Shown here piece after piece: positions 1-9,748 of a stretch of 64,000 nucleotides of DNA (the stretch's first letter is position 1; the number at the start of each line of letters is the position of its first letter). The notes beneath the pieces are model-generated. The model was not told the origin of the DNA and ran no database searches. It saw only the letters and a list, made by a program, of their open reading frames with translations. Origin of the DNA: Rotaria socialis (lineage: Eukaryota; Rotifera; Eurotatoria; Philodinida; Philodinidae); contig CAJNYU010001124.1 of the NCBI GenBank assembly GCA_905331475.1, positions 1 to 64,000 on the forward strand, read 5' to 3'. The translations under genes were made by a program, and so were the position numbers.

Positions 1-2
1 TC

Positions 3-380
3 TTTGTCGATCGAGATCATTCAGTGTACGTATCAGACTGGAACAATCATCGTGTGATGAAATGGGTGGAAGGTGCGAAAGAAGGTATTGTGGTCGCTGG
101 AGGACAAGGTGAAGGGAATGCTCTGACACAATTGTCTGATCCTCATGGAATCTTTGTTGATACGTTGGGTACACTCTATGTAGCAGACCAGGGGAATCAT
201 CGTGTAATGCGTTGGACTCAAGGAGACAAGAAACAAGGCACTATAGTTGTGGGTGGAAATGGTTCAGGAGAAGGAGCAAACCAGTTCCACTACCCCTTGG
301 GTTTGTCGTTTGATCGACATGGTAATCTCTACGTCGTCGATGCAGGTAATAATCGTGTTCAACGATTTTCTATCGAATAA
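3..380 (+). CDS. NHL-repeat protein, 3' end only
   Basis: The frame is open from the window edge, so this is the last 125 residues of a larger protein; the true start lies upstream. Three blade-type repeats are visible, each ending in the NHL signature pattern: YVSDWNNHRVMKW, YVADQGNHRVMRW and YVVDAGNNRVQRF, spaced about 48 residues apart with Gly-rich turns (AGGQGEGN, VGGNGSGEG) between. NHL repeats form a beta-propeller that binds proteins or RNA. The stop is at 378-380. Large secreted or membrane NHL proteins are numerous in bdelloid genomes. The upstream domain architecture cannot be seen, so the specific role is unknown. Confidence 0.85.
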   Translation, partial: FVDRDHSVYVSDWNNHRVMKWVEGAKEGIVVAGGQGEGNALTQLSDPHGIFVDTLGTLYVADQGNHRVMRWTQGDKKQGTIVVGGNGSGEGANQFHYPLGLSFDRHGNLYVVDAGNNRVQRFSIE

Positions 381-596
381 GATTTGTGAATTGTTTTTTC
401 TTTGTTCGTTTCTTTTTCTATACTTTGAAATAAATGAACAAGAAAAAGAAATTTTCTTTTACTCCTTCGTTTCAAAGAAAAGAAAAAAGTTAAAATATAA
501 GATTACGTCATATGTTTCTTTTCTTCTTCTTCTTTTATTTATTTATTTATTAAATGAAAAGAAATGAATTGATTGGAATGAAATTTTGTTTTTTTG

Positions 597-719
597 CTTA
601 CCAGCAAGGGGGAACAAACTGATTTCAATCTCTGAAATCAAGTTGAAATCAAATGAAATCACATTTTGATTTTGGAAATCAGAAATCACGAAATCAGTTT
701 GTTCCCCCTTGTTTACCAG
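597..719. mobile_element. hAT-like MITE, 107 bp, with 8-bp target duplication
   Basis: A 22-bp perfect terminal inverted repeat starting CAAGGGGGAACAAAC lies at 605-626 and 690-711. The 8 bases directly outside are CTTACCAG (597-604) and TTTACCAG (712-719), a target duplication with one mismatch. The interior is built from repeats of GAAATCA, so the whole element can fold into a hairpin. An 8-bp duplication and a C(A)AGGGG-type end are typical of hAT transposons. No transposase is present. Confidence 0.8.
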
Positions 720-2122
720 TTAATAGTTGCTCGCGCGACCAAGAACTACCTTGTTGGTGCCATAGAGAGTCAAGGCTCTTCACGTACAGACATAGATCTA
801 AGGTGTATAGAACATACAACAGAGAGATCTATAAGCGGCCTGTAGGTGCTATGGGCATCAAGATAGGCTTGGCCAGTGTCACGCCGATGTATGGGAAGCC
901 TCCGTAGGACGTAAAAATATACAAAAGGATATGATATGTAAAGAAGCGAATAAACATCATTGCCGAGAGTTGTGGTAAGCTACTCCACCTCTATCCAGTT
1001 TGTCTTATTGTATCAACCCAAGCAGGATCCCATATATCGTTACAACACCCACGCCATAAGCACTTATCGACATGCATCTCGCTAGCTTTTGGTATTATGT
1101 ATCTCTGTTAAAATCATAGGCACCATCGCATAAGTTGTAGTTTATGCAACTCATTCATGATCTCTACGATCATTCGAATAGTTACGGTGTCTGAACTACC
1201 TGATGCTACCATTAAGCAAAGTCGAAACGCGTCATAGCTGCTTAACACATCCAACTGAAAATTAATGCATTTGGAAAACCTTATATGGTTAGAGTCTCTC
1301 TCCTCTTCATCGTAAATTGATAATGAAAGTAGTAAGATGCGCATCGTTTGGTTTTTATCGCTAGGGAAGAAGCCAAAGCAAAATATGAGGAAAGCATACG
1401 CCAAGCGCGTGCTGTATATAAAAGTGCAGCTATTAATGAAAAACAACAAGCTGTCAAATAACAAAATAGACATACGTGGTTTATTCAGGTAGTCTATGTT
1501 GGATAAAAAGCAAAAATTACCAACAACTATAAATACTAAAGTCGCTTGAAGACCAGCTTGACACAACATGCATATTTCGATATCCCTTGGTAAGTACCCT
1601 TATTTAATTGTCGACATTTTTACACTAGAGATGTGTTGTATTTTTAAAGTACATCAGCATAGATGCTAATGACAGTAAAAATGGTGGAAGATAAACATGA
1701 ATTTTTGTAGTTAATATGAAGAGATTGAAGAAAATCTCAAATAAGAAACCTCAATAGGTATAGAAAATCAAAATCTACATAGTGAGATTAATGTCATCCA
1801 TTGAAAATGAAGATATTTGGAAGAACAATTTTAGTGTGTACACCGATCATTATATGGTTATAATATTTTCCTCGAATAAAAGACTACTAAAAATAATGTG
1901 TTACATTAATAAATACTATAGAAAAATTCCGTAGTATTGTTCTTTGGATATTGTGCTGTTCAAATGAGATCCTATCAGTAATACTTGTAACGAATAATCA
2001 GTCAGATCATAAAAGCGAAGAAAAAGCTATTGGAACGATCATAGGCGAACCTTTTAATTGAGCATGTTTCATTTCAATTTAGAACATCTACGGTAGAATG
2101 TCTAAAAGACAGTGCTCTACAG
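720..2122. other. Non-coding stretch, no gene recognised
   Basis: No family is recognisable. A minus-strand open frame of 151 codons (1114-1569) is rich in Phe, Leu and Cys but has no motif I know and no clear start context; I do not call it a gene. The sequence around 720-1100 is less AT-rich than its surroundings, without repeat structure that I could identify. Confidence 0.5.
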
Positions 2123-2441
2123 GGCGTGGGTGTGTGGATGTGAGTATGGTGGGTATGAGTGTTAGAAAAGGATACACCGACACCAGGCATTGGATACTTA
2201 GTACAATATTTGGTACTTGTTTGTAATAAGTACGTAAAATGGCAAGTACCAGTACATTTTCCGCACTGAAAGTATACGTACTTTTTACTTCAAAATTGTA
2301 CTAAAGTACGTTGTGCCTAGGTACATTATACTCAGTACAAGTACAAGATACGATTTTGAAGTAAAAAGTATTTGTACTTCTACTTCATGCACTTGTACTG
2401 GTTCAATCACTGACTCACCACCTACACACCCCACATCCTAG
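2123..2441. repeat. Foldback repeat with TACTTGTACT-rich core and TGTGGG-like ends
   Basis: An exact 18-bp inverted pair, TACTTTTTACTTCAAAAT, occurs at 2279-2296 and reversed at 2353-2370, inside a segment full of TACTTGTACT variants (2195-2405). The outer ends are a G-rich tract (2123-2165, with GTGGGTGTGTGGATGTG) and its approximate reverse complement (2410-2441, with CCTACACACCCCACATCC). The whole unit can form a cruciform. It is probably a non-autonomous element; no target duplication was found. Confidence 0.6.
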
Positions 2442-4070
2442 TTCAACTTGTATTCTAAGGTTAAGCATGCCTCAGAAAAATTTCTACGACACCATAAGGC
2501 ACTTTTTCGTCATTAACCTATTTAAAAATTCATATTTAACACTGTTAAGACTGTCAACCATTTAAAAGGTTAAACATGAAGGTAAAACAAGATGACTGCC
2601 TAATTAGAATGTCCTTTATGGTGGAATTGCGCTTCGCATATATAAGTAGGCATGATGGAAATTTCCATGAAAAATAACAGCAGATTCGATGTGTGTTAGG
2701 AGTTTGAAGGAAACTCTTTTCTTTGCCCTTTTTGTTCAAAAGAAAAGAACAATACATATAACGAACATTATAGACATAAGGGTCATAACAGCGATCATTG
2801 GCATTATGAACATAACGGACAGCAATAGAGTGATCCTGCTTGACTATGATACAAAGCCACGACTTGATCCTGATTACAGTGTTGAAAGCTGAACATACTT
2901 CTGTTGCATGCTGCACTGTGACGAGAACTGTCGAAGCGCGATACAGACTCTTTAAGAAAAACACGATTCGTTTTCCGCAAACATAATATGTCGTAAAGGA
3001 ACATTTTCCAAAGCAATCATTATCTTCCTTCTGCGAACTAGGATTTCCATCAAATAACTCGAACGTTAAATCAAGGTGCAAATAATTCTAAGAACATTAA
3101 AATTTTCGAAACTGATGATTACTATCACTTCTAAAGTCATCTATAACAGAACTTACATTAGTGAACATACATATCGATATCCTCAACCTTTGTGTCACCT
3201 TCACTCTCATTGAGAGAGATGTTCTGTGTGTGTGTGTGCTTCGGCCTCACACCGTCATCGAGTTGGTTTGTGGAAGACAAACTGGCGAACCGCGGGATCA
3301 AATTCTTTTGATCCAGTCCCGACTATAGTTCTGGTTGACGTTTTTTAAGTAAAATTTAGACTCCACATTGATGAATTGATTGTTTATTGTATATACTTTT
3401 TTCGCATGATTGAAGTTTCTAGTCTTTTTTTCTTGATATCCTCACCGTATTCTAATATTTTCAAATGAAAATGGTTCGATTGTTAGTTAAAGTGTATGGA
3501 AAAGGCTATTCAGCGCCGCACCTGTGGGGCTAACATGTGAAACTCACGTATATCCTTGAAGCCTGAATAAACCAATAAAAATATGCAAAATGAAAAATTT
3601 CTCAGACTACTGATTTTTCAAAGAAATTGATCATCAGAGTAAAATCTCTCTCATTTATTTTTATATTTTCAAAAGATTATTTTACATTTTTTGGCGCCAT
3701 TTTTTTCTTCATTTTATTTTTATTTTTTATGTTTTTTTCTAATTAATAATAAGTTTTTAATGGCTATAATGGAGACTTGTCGTTAATGGAGGGGGAGCGG
3801 GGGGAGACGGCGCAAAATTCTCCCGCTTAAACTTACACTCACTATTATCTTCAAAAATATACGCGAGTTCCCAAAAATTCCTAAATGTCAGGTAGATATT
3901 TTATGTAGAAATTTTTGGGACACTTACTAAAAAACTCTTCCTAGATGCTGGTCCCGCTTAAAACCATGTTTGGTACTGTCGAGACCAAGACTGTTTTGCA
4001 GTTCCTTATTATATAATAAAGCTTGACAGAATCTCAAAAGATTCATTTGACACCATTTTTTTTTCAACGC
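2442..4070. other. Non-coding stretch
   Basis: Contains a short (GT)n run near 3226-3238, a small hairpin at 3293-3321 (GGGATCAAA facing TTTTGATCC) and a G-rich patch at 3789-3808. A 175-codon minus-strand open frame at 2554-3081 shows no domain and overlaps a second open frame in another phase; not called. TTTT/AAAT runs dominate 3600-3760. Confidence 0.45.
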
Positions 4071-4448
4071 ATGGGTAGTGTTACTTCCATTCAGCAAAAC
4101 TGTGAAGAACAAGCCCAAGACCCAAAGGCAGCTCCACTCACTCTCGCGCTAGCTCGGGTACGACAGCTCTATAATGCTGCCGCTATGAATTTCGGTGCGG
4201 TTGATCTCTGTTCTATTACACGCTTATTGCGTTGTTCGCTTTCTGAAACATATAAAGTAGATCGGCAGACGTTGGTAGTCTTAGGTGGTGCAATCATATA
4301 TCTTGCAATGCCATGCGATGCTATTCCTGGCTTCATTCCAATCTTAGGATATCTAGATGATGGCTATGTGTTGCGTCAGGCCATAAATATGTGCTTGTCG
4401 GAAATACGAAATTTTCAGCAGTGGGAACAAGCACAACAACAACAATAA
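4071..4448 (+). CDS. DUF1232 (YkvA-like) small membrane protein
   Basis: This predicted 125-residue protein starts at the ATG at 4071; an in-frame TTG at 4023 would add 16 residues but is an unlikely eukaryotic start. The middle carries the DUF1232 signature, a hydrophobic stretch followed by Pro-Cys-Asp-Ala-Ile-Pro-Gly and then Gly-Tyr-Leu-Asp-Asp (GYLDD). Family members usually read P-x-D-x-I-P-D with a G-x-x-D-D pair, so the last Asp of the first motif is Gly here. The preceding segment LVVLGGAIIYLAMPC is probably membrane-embedded. The tail is poly-Gln (CAA repeats at the stop). DUF1232 has no established biochemical function. It is a single exon, with no neighbour suggesting a pathway. 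Confidence 0.75.
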   Translation: MGSVTSIQQNCEEQAQDPKAAPLTLALARVRQLYNAAAMNFGAVDLCSITRLLRCSLSETYKVDRQTLVVLGGAIIYLAMPCDAIPGFIPILGYLDDGYVLRQAINMCLSEIRNFQQWEQAQQQQ

Positions 4449-4665
4449 GGGATAGTTTCCAACAATCGAGCACTGTGTCTCAACATTTGCGATTATAAAA
4501 TCGAAATTGAACATCTGCTTCAATCAATTTCAATGATTATTTTTTAATTTAAATTATTTAAATAAAAAACAATCCAAAGTTTGAGATTGATATTTTTTTA
4601 GCTCGTCAAAGTTTTACTCATACCAATTTTAAGAGAACACATTCGTAGTGTAAATTATTTCAAAA

Positions 4666-4992
4666 CTAATCCTGGTTAGCACTATAATTAAGCGTGTTGC
4701 AGTGGGTGGGTATGGCAATCGGGGTTCTTCCGTGTGAACGGGGCTGGAGAAAAGGGCTGAACGCACAAGCACATCCCAACTGGCACTCACACCCAACCTC
4801 AAGATAGTTAGCGTTCTTAAAGCGATTGAACCAATGTTGTGCCGTATGAATGGAGAGTACATCCTCGCCCATCGTGCTGCATATATTGTTGGCTGCTTCC
4901 TTTGCTTTGTGACCCAGACAGAATTCATAAAGTAAAAGAACTCGAATTTCCTTACGAGAACGGTTCATTTTCAGTTCAAGATCAACATTCAT
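4666..4992 (-). pseudogene. Truncated mariner transposase (SETMAR-like HTH)
   Basis: Reading leftward from 4992, the first 65-70 residues match the mariner DNA-binding domain: basic start, then RVLLLYEFCLGHKAKEAANN, a Gly-Glu-Asp-Val turn, and TAQHWFNRFKNANY, where family members end in WF-x-RFK-x-G-x. Full mariner transposases are about 345 residues; here homology stops at about 4790, before any DDD catalytic domain. The following segment (4700-4795) begins with GTGGGTGGGTATGG and ends with CACTCACACCC, so it looks like foreign repeat DNA placed at the break. It is a dead element fragment. Confidence 0.8.
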
Positions 4993-5468
4993 AGCAATAG
5001 CTTTACTATCATTCGAAATACATTCACATTCCCTTTATATACCCTTAATATTGAAACTTCTAGAACTTTCTCGGATGTTTTAGACAGTTTAAAAAAAATG
5101 CAAGAACTTTGCTGACAACATAATATACGTATTTTATTCGCATAAATATAACTTTGTTTACTTAAAAGCAGAATTTCGATATAAATGCATCCTAATAGCA
5201 TCATAAATCTAACTGAAACTCTTTCAAGACGATTGCTAAAATTTAAATCATGATTTTAATTAATATTATGAGATAATTCATGACAAGTAATGATAAAATA
5301 AAAATTAATTATTCGGCAAATAGTTACATTTGATGATGAAACATTAGGATGAGTCGATTTTAGTTCATCAATAAAGAATACTTGTTCAAATAACGAATAT
5401 TATAGAATAATGATCTATTACTATTAAGAACAATACGACCTAAAACAAAAGACAATAAATTATATAAT
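4993..5468. other. AT-rich non-coding stretch
   Basis: No open frame with a recognisable product, repeat or splice-linked exon was seen. It separates the mariner fragment from the next minus-strand gene. Confidence 0.5.
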
Positions 5469-5753
5469 TTAATCAAATAGAATTTGTTTACCACTATGAA
5501 TATCACGAAACAGATACAATGTTTCTACTGAAATATGAAATACTTGTTTGACAAGAGAAGATAATAAAAAAGCAAGTTGCTGTTCTTGATTAATCGTTAT
5601 ATTTGTTAAATTAACATTTATATCTACATAAAGTAGAATTCCATGAAGAATAGTTGAAGCTGGGATAAATTCGGATGAATTATTTATTTTATTTAGTGTT
5701 GATTCTTTTTGATTAAATTCTTCTGGAGAATATGATTTACTTTTTTCAATCAT
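5469..5753 (-). CDS. Hypothetical protein, 94 residues
   Basis: A single open frame begins with ATG at 5753 and ends at 5469. The N-terminal 25 residues are polar (Lys, Ser, Glu, Asn). The rest alternates hydrophobic and polar residues in a way that suggests a folded domain: PASTILHGILLYVDI, then INQEQQLAFLLSSLVKQV, then VETLYLFRDIHSGKQILFD at the C-terminus. No signal peptide or clear membrane helix is visible. I do not recognise the family. It could be the terminal exon of a longer gene whose upstream exons I cannot identify; the sequence 5' of the ATG has no obvious acceptor in frame. It lies downstream of, and in the same orientation as, the five-exon gene at 6080-7760. Confidence 0.4.
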   Translation of the reverse strand: MIEKSKSYSPEEFNQKESTLNKINNSSEFIPASTILHGILLYVDINVNLTNITINQEQQLAFLLSSLVKQVFHISVETLYLFRDIHSGKQILFD

Positions 5754-6016
5754 TTTATTAAAATAATGAGACGTTTCGTTATGAACTCATAGCATCATCA
5801 GTGAGAAAATGACACGAAATGGCTGAACAAGATAAGAAAGAATAAATATATAAACAATAGAAAGAGAGAAAAAACAAAGACACACATTAAAAGAAAACCT
5901 TTAGTTTTTATCACCTTCCAATATAATGTGTCTTGTTTTCGATCAGAATGCATTTAGAATAAAGCTTTTTTGTGAGTACACCTGTTTGTTCTTCTCTTTA
6001 ACTATACCAATACATG

Positions 6017-6060
6017 ATGGTGTGGGGTTGATCTTCGTATGATCCATCCACACCCACATC
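6017..6060. repeat. TGTGGG/CCCACA hairpin
   Basis: GATGGTGTGGGGTTGATC at 6017 is followed after a few bases by GATCCATCCACACCCACATC, its approximate reverse complement. This is the same G-rich arm then C-rich arm design seen at 2123-2441, 10866-10902 and 63466-63549. Confidence 0.55.
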
Positions 6061-6079
6061 CTCGGATATGATCCACTGC

Positions 6080-7760
6080 TTATAAGAGAGTAGCTAGTAG
6101 ATATTCAAACCAACATTCCGGCTGTATATCAGTTGATTGAATTAGTGCGAGAACTGTGTCCGCCGGTAAATTCATAATAATACCATTTGGATCAGTGAAA
6201 AGGTTGCTTAAATAGTGCATATTCGTCTTGAATATTTTTGGTGAGGATTGCTTGAATTTGCTTTCCCATTCGTTCATCAACTGCAGTAGACTGGATTTCT
6301 GTTCATCTGTCCATGAATCAATAGCAAACAGATATTCATAGACAATGGCAAAATAGTCGACCGCTTGGTCGGATGCGACACTGTTTGCTATAAATTCGTG
6401 CTCGATCGCTTCACTGTATCGGATGTCAAAAAAACGACGAAAAAAATCAAATTGTATGTTTCCGTTCGTTTACGAAAATTGAAAAATTACTCACGCCCGT
6501 GAATTTTGTTCGCGTTCATAGTCTGTCCAATTGGTGGCTTCTCGCTCCCTTGGTGATAAAAATTCATTCTCTACTCTTTTATAGAACGTATAAAAAGTAA
6601 GATTTTATTTTGCAGAATACTACTCACGGTATCATTTGATTTTGATTTTCGATCGACACTGCCTAGAAATCAACGATAGATATTATATCCATCCATACAA
6701 TGAAATATCGTTCACATATCAGAGTTCTGACAAGATTAAAAAATGAGTTAAGCTTAGAGGTTGCATTGATTTATTGGATAGTTGAGTCAATAAAATGCTG
6801 TTTAATTTAACGATTCTGAAACTTCGAAACAGCATTATCAGACTTTTTAAAATCTAATGATTTTGCTAAATTTGCACCTTTTTTAACTAGTGATGACCCT
6901 AAAGCGCACTTCGTCAAACAAAGAACATTAAAAACCGACTAATTTTGGTGATGCAGCGACCGCACACCGATTGATTGATGAAAAATCACATCAATTCAAT
7001 GTGTCCACGGTAGGATGAAAGTATCCACTGCTAATTATAGTACATCATTCTGAAGAAATTACAGCTGAATAAGTTTTTTTTTTATAAAAAGACCTCGTTC
7101 AACAAGTATTGATAATGAGTATCAGGAAAAGGTCCTCGCTTTTAGTTGCACTACCCAGTGCAGATGTTCCTTTCTTTAGCTTGTTTTCAATTATTTGAGC
7201 AGATTCGGTCGCTTTCGATCGTAATTAGTCGAAAATGTATGTATTAGAAAAGATTTTGAAATGTCTGACAACTCTCTATCGAACTCAAACGGGATTACTC
7301 GTTTCGTAGTGCAATTACAATTTACACAGAAATTACTTTCAATCACGCTACATATTTTTTTGCTTCGATTTCTTGCTCTTCTTTTTGTGTCTGTTTCAAT
7401 TTATAAAGACGACTTTTTTTCTAGTTGACATGCTGATGTATATATATATATATATTTCTATATACGTATCATGAACATTAATATCGATACACTCACTTGT
7501 GATGCAAATGATTTACTCGCATATTGTTCGGATTGTTGTTTTCGAGCAGCATCTATAGACAATCGTCCACCTTTTGTTAACCACGAAAAACAGAACAAAT
7601 CCTATTCAGTTTTAATTTATTACAAATAAAGTAATCTACCCAGTGAGTGAACTTCATTCAAATTACTTCGGCTTGGTAGTTCTCCATCTTTGTGTTTCGG
7701 TAGTATTTCCTTACGTTTCGTTGGCGATGGAGTAATAATATGATAACCATCACTAAACAT
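6080..7760 (-). CDS. Unrecognised five-exon gene, about 214 residues
   Basis: Five exons join in consistent phase on the minus strand: 7760-7640, 7570-7497, 6662-6628, 6575-6495 and 6413-6080. Donors are GTAGAT, GTGAGT, GTGAGT and GTGAGT; acceptors are AAAAG, CTAG, AAAAG and ACAG. Total coding length is 645 nt with no internal stop. Three introns are 48-85 bp and one is 834 bp. The product has a polar, basic N-terminal half (TPSPTKRKEILPKHKDG, then SIDAARKQQSEQYASKSF) and a more folded, acidic helical C-terminal half (VDYFAIVYEYLFAIDSWTDE, ending WFEYLLATLL). No signal peptide or membrane helix. I cannot assign a family. The start at 7760 is the first in-frame ATG, but an acceptor (TTTAG) overlaps it, so an earlier exon may exist near 7800-7880. 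Confidence 0.6.
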
Positions 7761-8336
7761 GAAAATATGTGATGCATATATCGAAACTAAAACACTGATT
7801 TTTTCCTGATCCTACATAAGATCTACACTCTTGCGTAATCTTACAACGCTGAGACCTATTGAATATCATTTCACTCTTTCTCTTTTCTTTGATCTGCTAG
7901 ACCATTGTCTCGACCAGGGTAGATCTCTATAAATGAAGACCAGCTTAAATTTTAAATAGAATTCACCATGATATCCTTTTGTAAAAATTGACTAAACAGC
8001 TTTTGAAAATTGGATGGTCAAAATCGCCTGAATGAGAAATAGAACTAGGAGAGTTCCATATCAATTCCGATCTCAGAAGCTGGTCAACCATTTCTACTTT
8101 GTGGGAACTGATCCACTTATAATTAATTCATTAATTAGTAATCAAAAAGTGTCATAGTTCTAGAGAAAAATCTTCTTAAATCTCAAGATTTTTTTTGGAA
8201 CCAAGCGAAATCTGAGTTTAAGTTGATATCGGCTTTCCTGGATCGCAGTCAAGCTAGTCGATCTCATCGAACTCCATCGATCCAACACACTTAGAACTAT
8301 CATTTGCATTTTGAATGCAATTATGCTTATCGATCT
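7761..8336. other. Intergenic stretch between two minus-strand genes
   Basis: Nothing with recognisable coding potential. A short open piece near 7806-7870 on the minus strand ends at a GTAGGA donor and could be a 5' exon of the 6080-7760 gene, but its phase does not fit the simple join. Confidence 0.35.
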
Positions 8337-9200
8337 TTATGCATCAAGTGCATACACATATGTAGTGCTGCGATTCTCGTTGAAGGTAATCGTCAAACTA
8401 TCGACCATCATCAACCAGTCAGGAAATTGTCGAGGATTCTGCGCATTGATATACCAGACATGATCGACGCCACGAAGACCACATTCACGAATTTGATTCT
8501 GGACTTGCTGCTTAAATGTATCTCTTTCGTTGACTGCAACCAAATCAAACTTATTCACTACAATATCATATCGTAAATTAATGGCATCGAGCAAGCGAAA
8601 GACTTTGGCCATTTCTTTGACGGTGGTCGTAATTAATATGAGTCGATTGGTTAATGCCTTCCAAAATGCCACATATTCCATGCTGAAGTAGGAAATATCG
8701 TCGTTACGTCCCGGGATATCATACAACCGATAACCCGATCCATCATAAGATGTAATCTGTCTGGTCGTTTCGCCTGCGCCTGTCTTTGCTAAGTCTGATC
8801 CGAGAAGTTTATTAATCATTGTGCTCTTGCCGGTTGATGTCAAACCGAAAAAACCAAAGCTGCGACCACCATCTAGCTGAAGTGGAACTGTTTGCGATGC
8901 TAGACGAATTAGTTCCTCGGCTCCCTTTTGGTCATGTCGTTGCAAATTGTTGAAAGAGTGGATTTCTCGGGCAGCTATATCCTGCCGGAATTTCTCATAT
9001 TCGTGTAGTAAATAAGCGTTTTGTTGTTGAACTTGTTGCAATTGTTGCACAAGTGCTGGATCTTGCACATATTCGTACGCTACGTCATGTGAGTGACCTA
9101 ACCACAAAAGCACACGCATGATAACAAGAGTCTGTAGGAAATACTCACCTCCACCCATATTACGAACAAGAAGAGTGGTAAAGGTAAGAGCAGCGGACAA
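8337..9200 (-). CDS. IRG-like P-loop GTPase, minus copy
   Basis: This is a 287-residue open frame. G1 is GLTSTGKST (residues about 119-127), G3 is DIPG (161-164) and G4 is VVNKFD (about 215-220). A coiled, Gln-rich helix (residues 45-85) precedes the GTPase domain. The layout resembles immunity-related and other dynamin-type interferon-inducible GTPases, which act on membranes, but the specific role here is inferred only from the fold. It is about 60 percent identical by eye to the divergent plus-strand gene at 9749-10483. The real start is unclear. The first ATG gives residues MSAALTF; an exon-1 ATG (MGGG) is followed by a GTGAGT donor and, 17 nt later, by a CAG acceptor. That is too short for an intron and looks like the remnant of one. 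Translation may instead begin at MRVLLWLGHSHD. Confidence 0.75.
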   Translation of the reverse strand: MSAALTFTTLLVRNMGGGEYFLQTLVIMRVLLWLGHSHDVAYEYVQDPALVQQLQQVQQQNAYLLHEYEKFRQDIAAREIHSFNNLQRHDQKGAEELIRLASQTVPLQLDGGRSFGFFGLTSTGKSTMINKLLGSDLAKTGAGETTRQITSYDGSGYRLYDIPGRNDDISYFSMEYVAFWKALTNRLILITTTVKEMAKVFRLLDAINLRYDIVVNKFDLVAVNERDTFKQQVQNQIRECGLRGVDHVWYINAQNPRQFPDWLMMVDSLTITFNENRSTTYVYALDA

Positions 9201-9472
9201 TTAACTACTGGACTTCAAAAAACAAATAGAGAGCACAGGCAAACATAGGTATCTTTAAATATTATTGTTCTTATCGGCTTTATTTTTTGTTGATTCATCA
9301 CTCGTGACAGTGCGCGTACACGTGTGTGACTTTGTGGAAAATACCAGTTTGACGAATGAGAAGTCAAAGAGCAACAAAACAGATAAGAACAATAATATTT
9401 AAAGATACCTATGTTTGCATGTGCTCTATACTTGCTTTTTGAAGTGCAGCAGTTAATTCTCCGCTGCTCTTA
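9187..9472. repeat. Inverted repeat: shared 5' regions of the two GTPase genes
   Basis: 9187-9278 and 9381-9472 are reverse complements over about 90 bp with few differences, including an identical stretch of about 37 bp around GTATCTTTAAATATTATTG. The centre of symmetry is near 9330. The arms contain the 5' ends of the two divergent genes, so the promoter regions are more alike than the coding sequences. Confidence 0.85.
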
Positions 9473-9748
9473 CTTTTACCGATCTCATTGTTCGCAATAT
9501 GGGCAAAAGTGAGTATTACCTAATGTGTGACACAAAATTTCGTGGGAAAATGTTGCTTCAGCATTTGTCAGCTACAACATGATGCGTAAAAATAAAAAAT
9601 ATCTATTCAGAATCTACGTTAAAAGTGCTTTCAAAGTAGATTTGGAATAGGTATTGCTTATATTTCTACAAAACATGTTATGTTGCAGTCAGTGGAAAAT
9701 GAGCGATATTTTTCTAGGAATTTTTTTTCTATATAAACTCTTGTTATT

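Noticed and set aside
1114..1569. 151-codon minus-strand open frame with hydrophobic stretches
   Set aside because: No motif, no splice partners; composition (Phe, Leu, Cys) is what AT-rich non-coding DNA gives on translation.
2554..3081. 175-codon minus-strand open frame
   Set aside because: Overlaps another open frame in a second phase and has no recognisable domain; length alone is not enough.
3241..3330. Possible structured RNA or rRNA-like fragment
   Set aside because: Only a short hairpin; no tRNA or rRNA signature could be matched.
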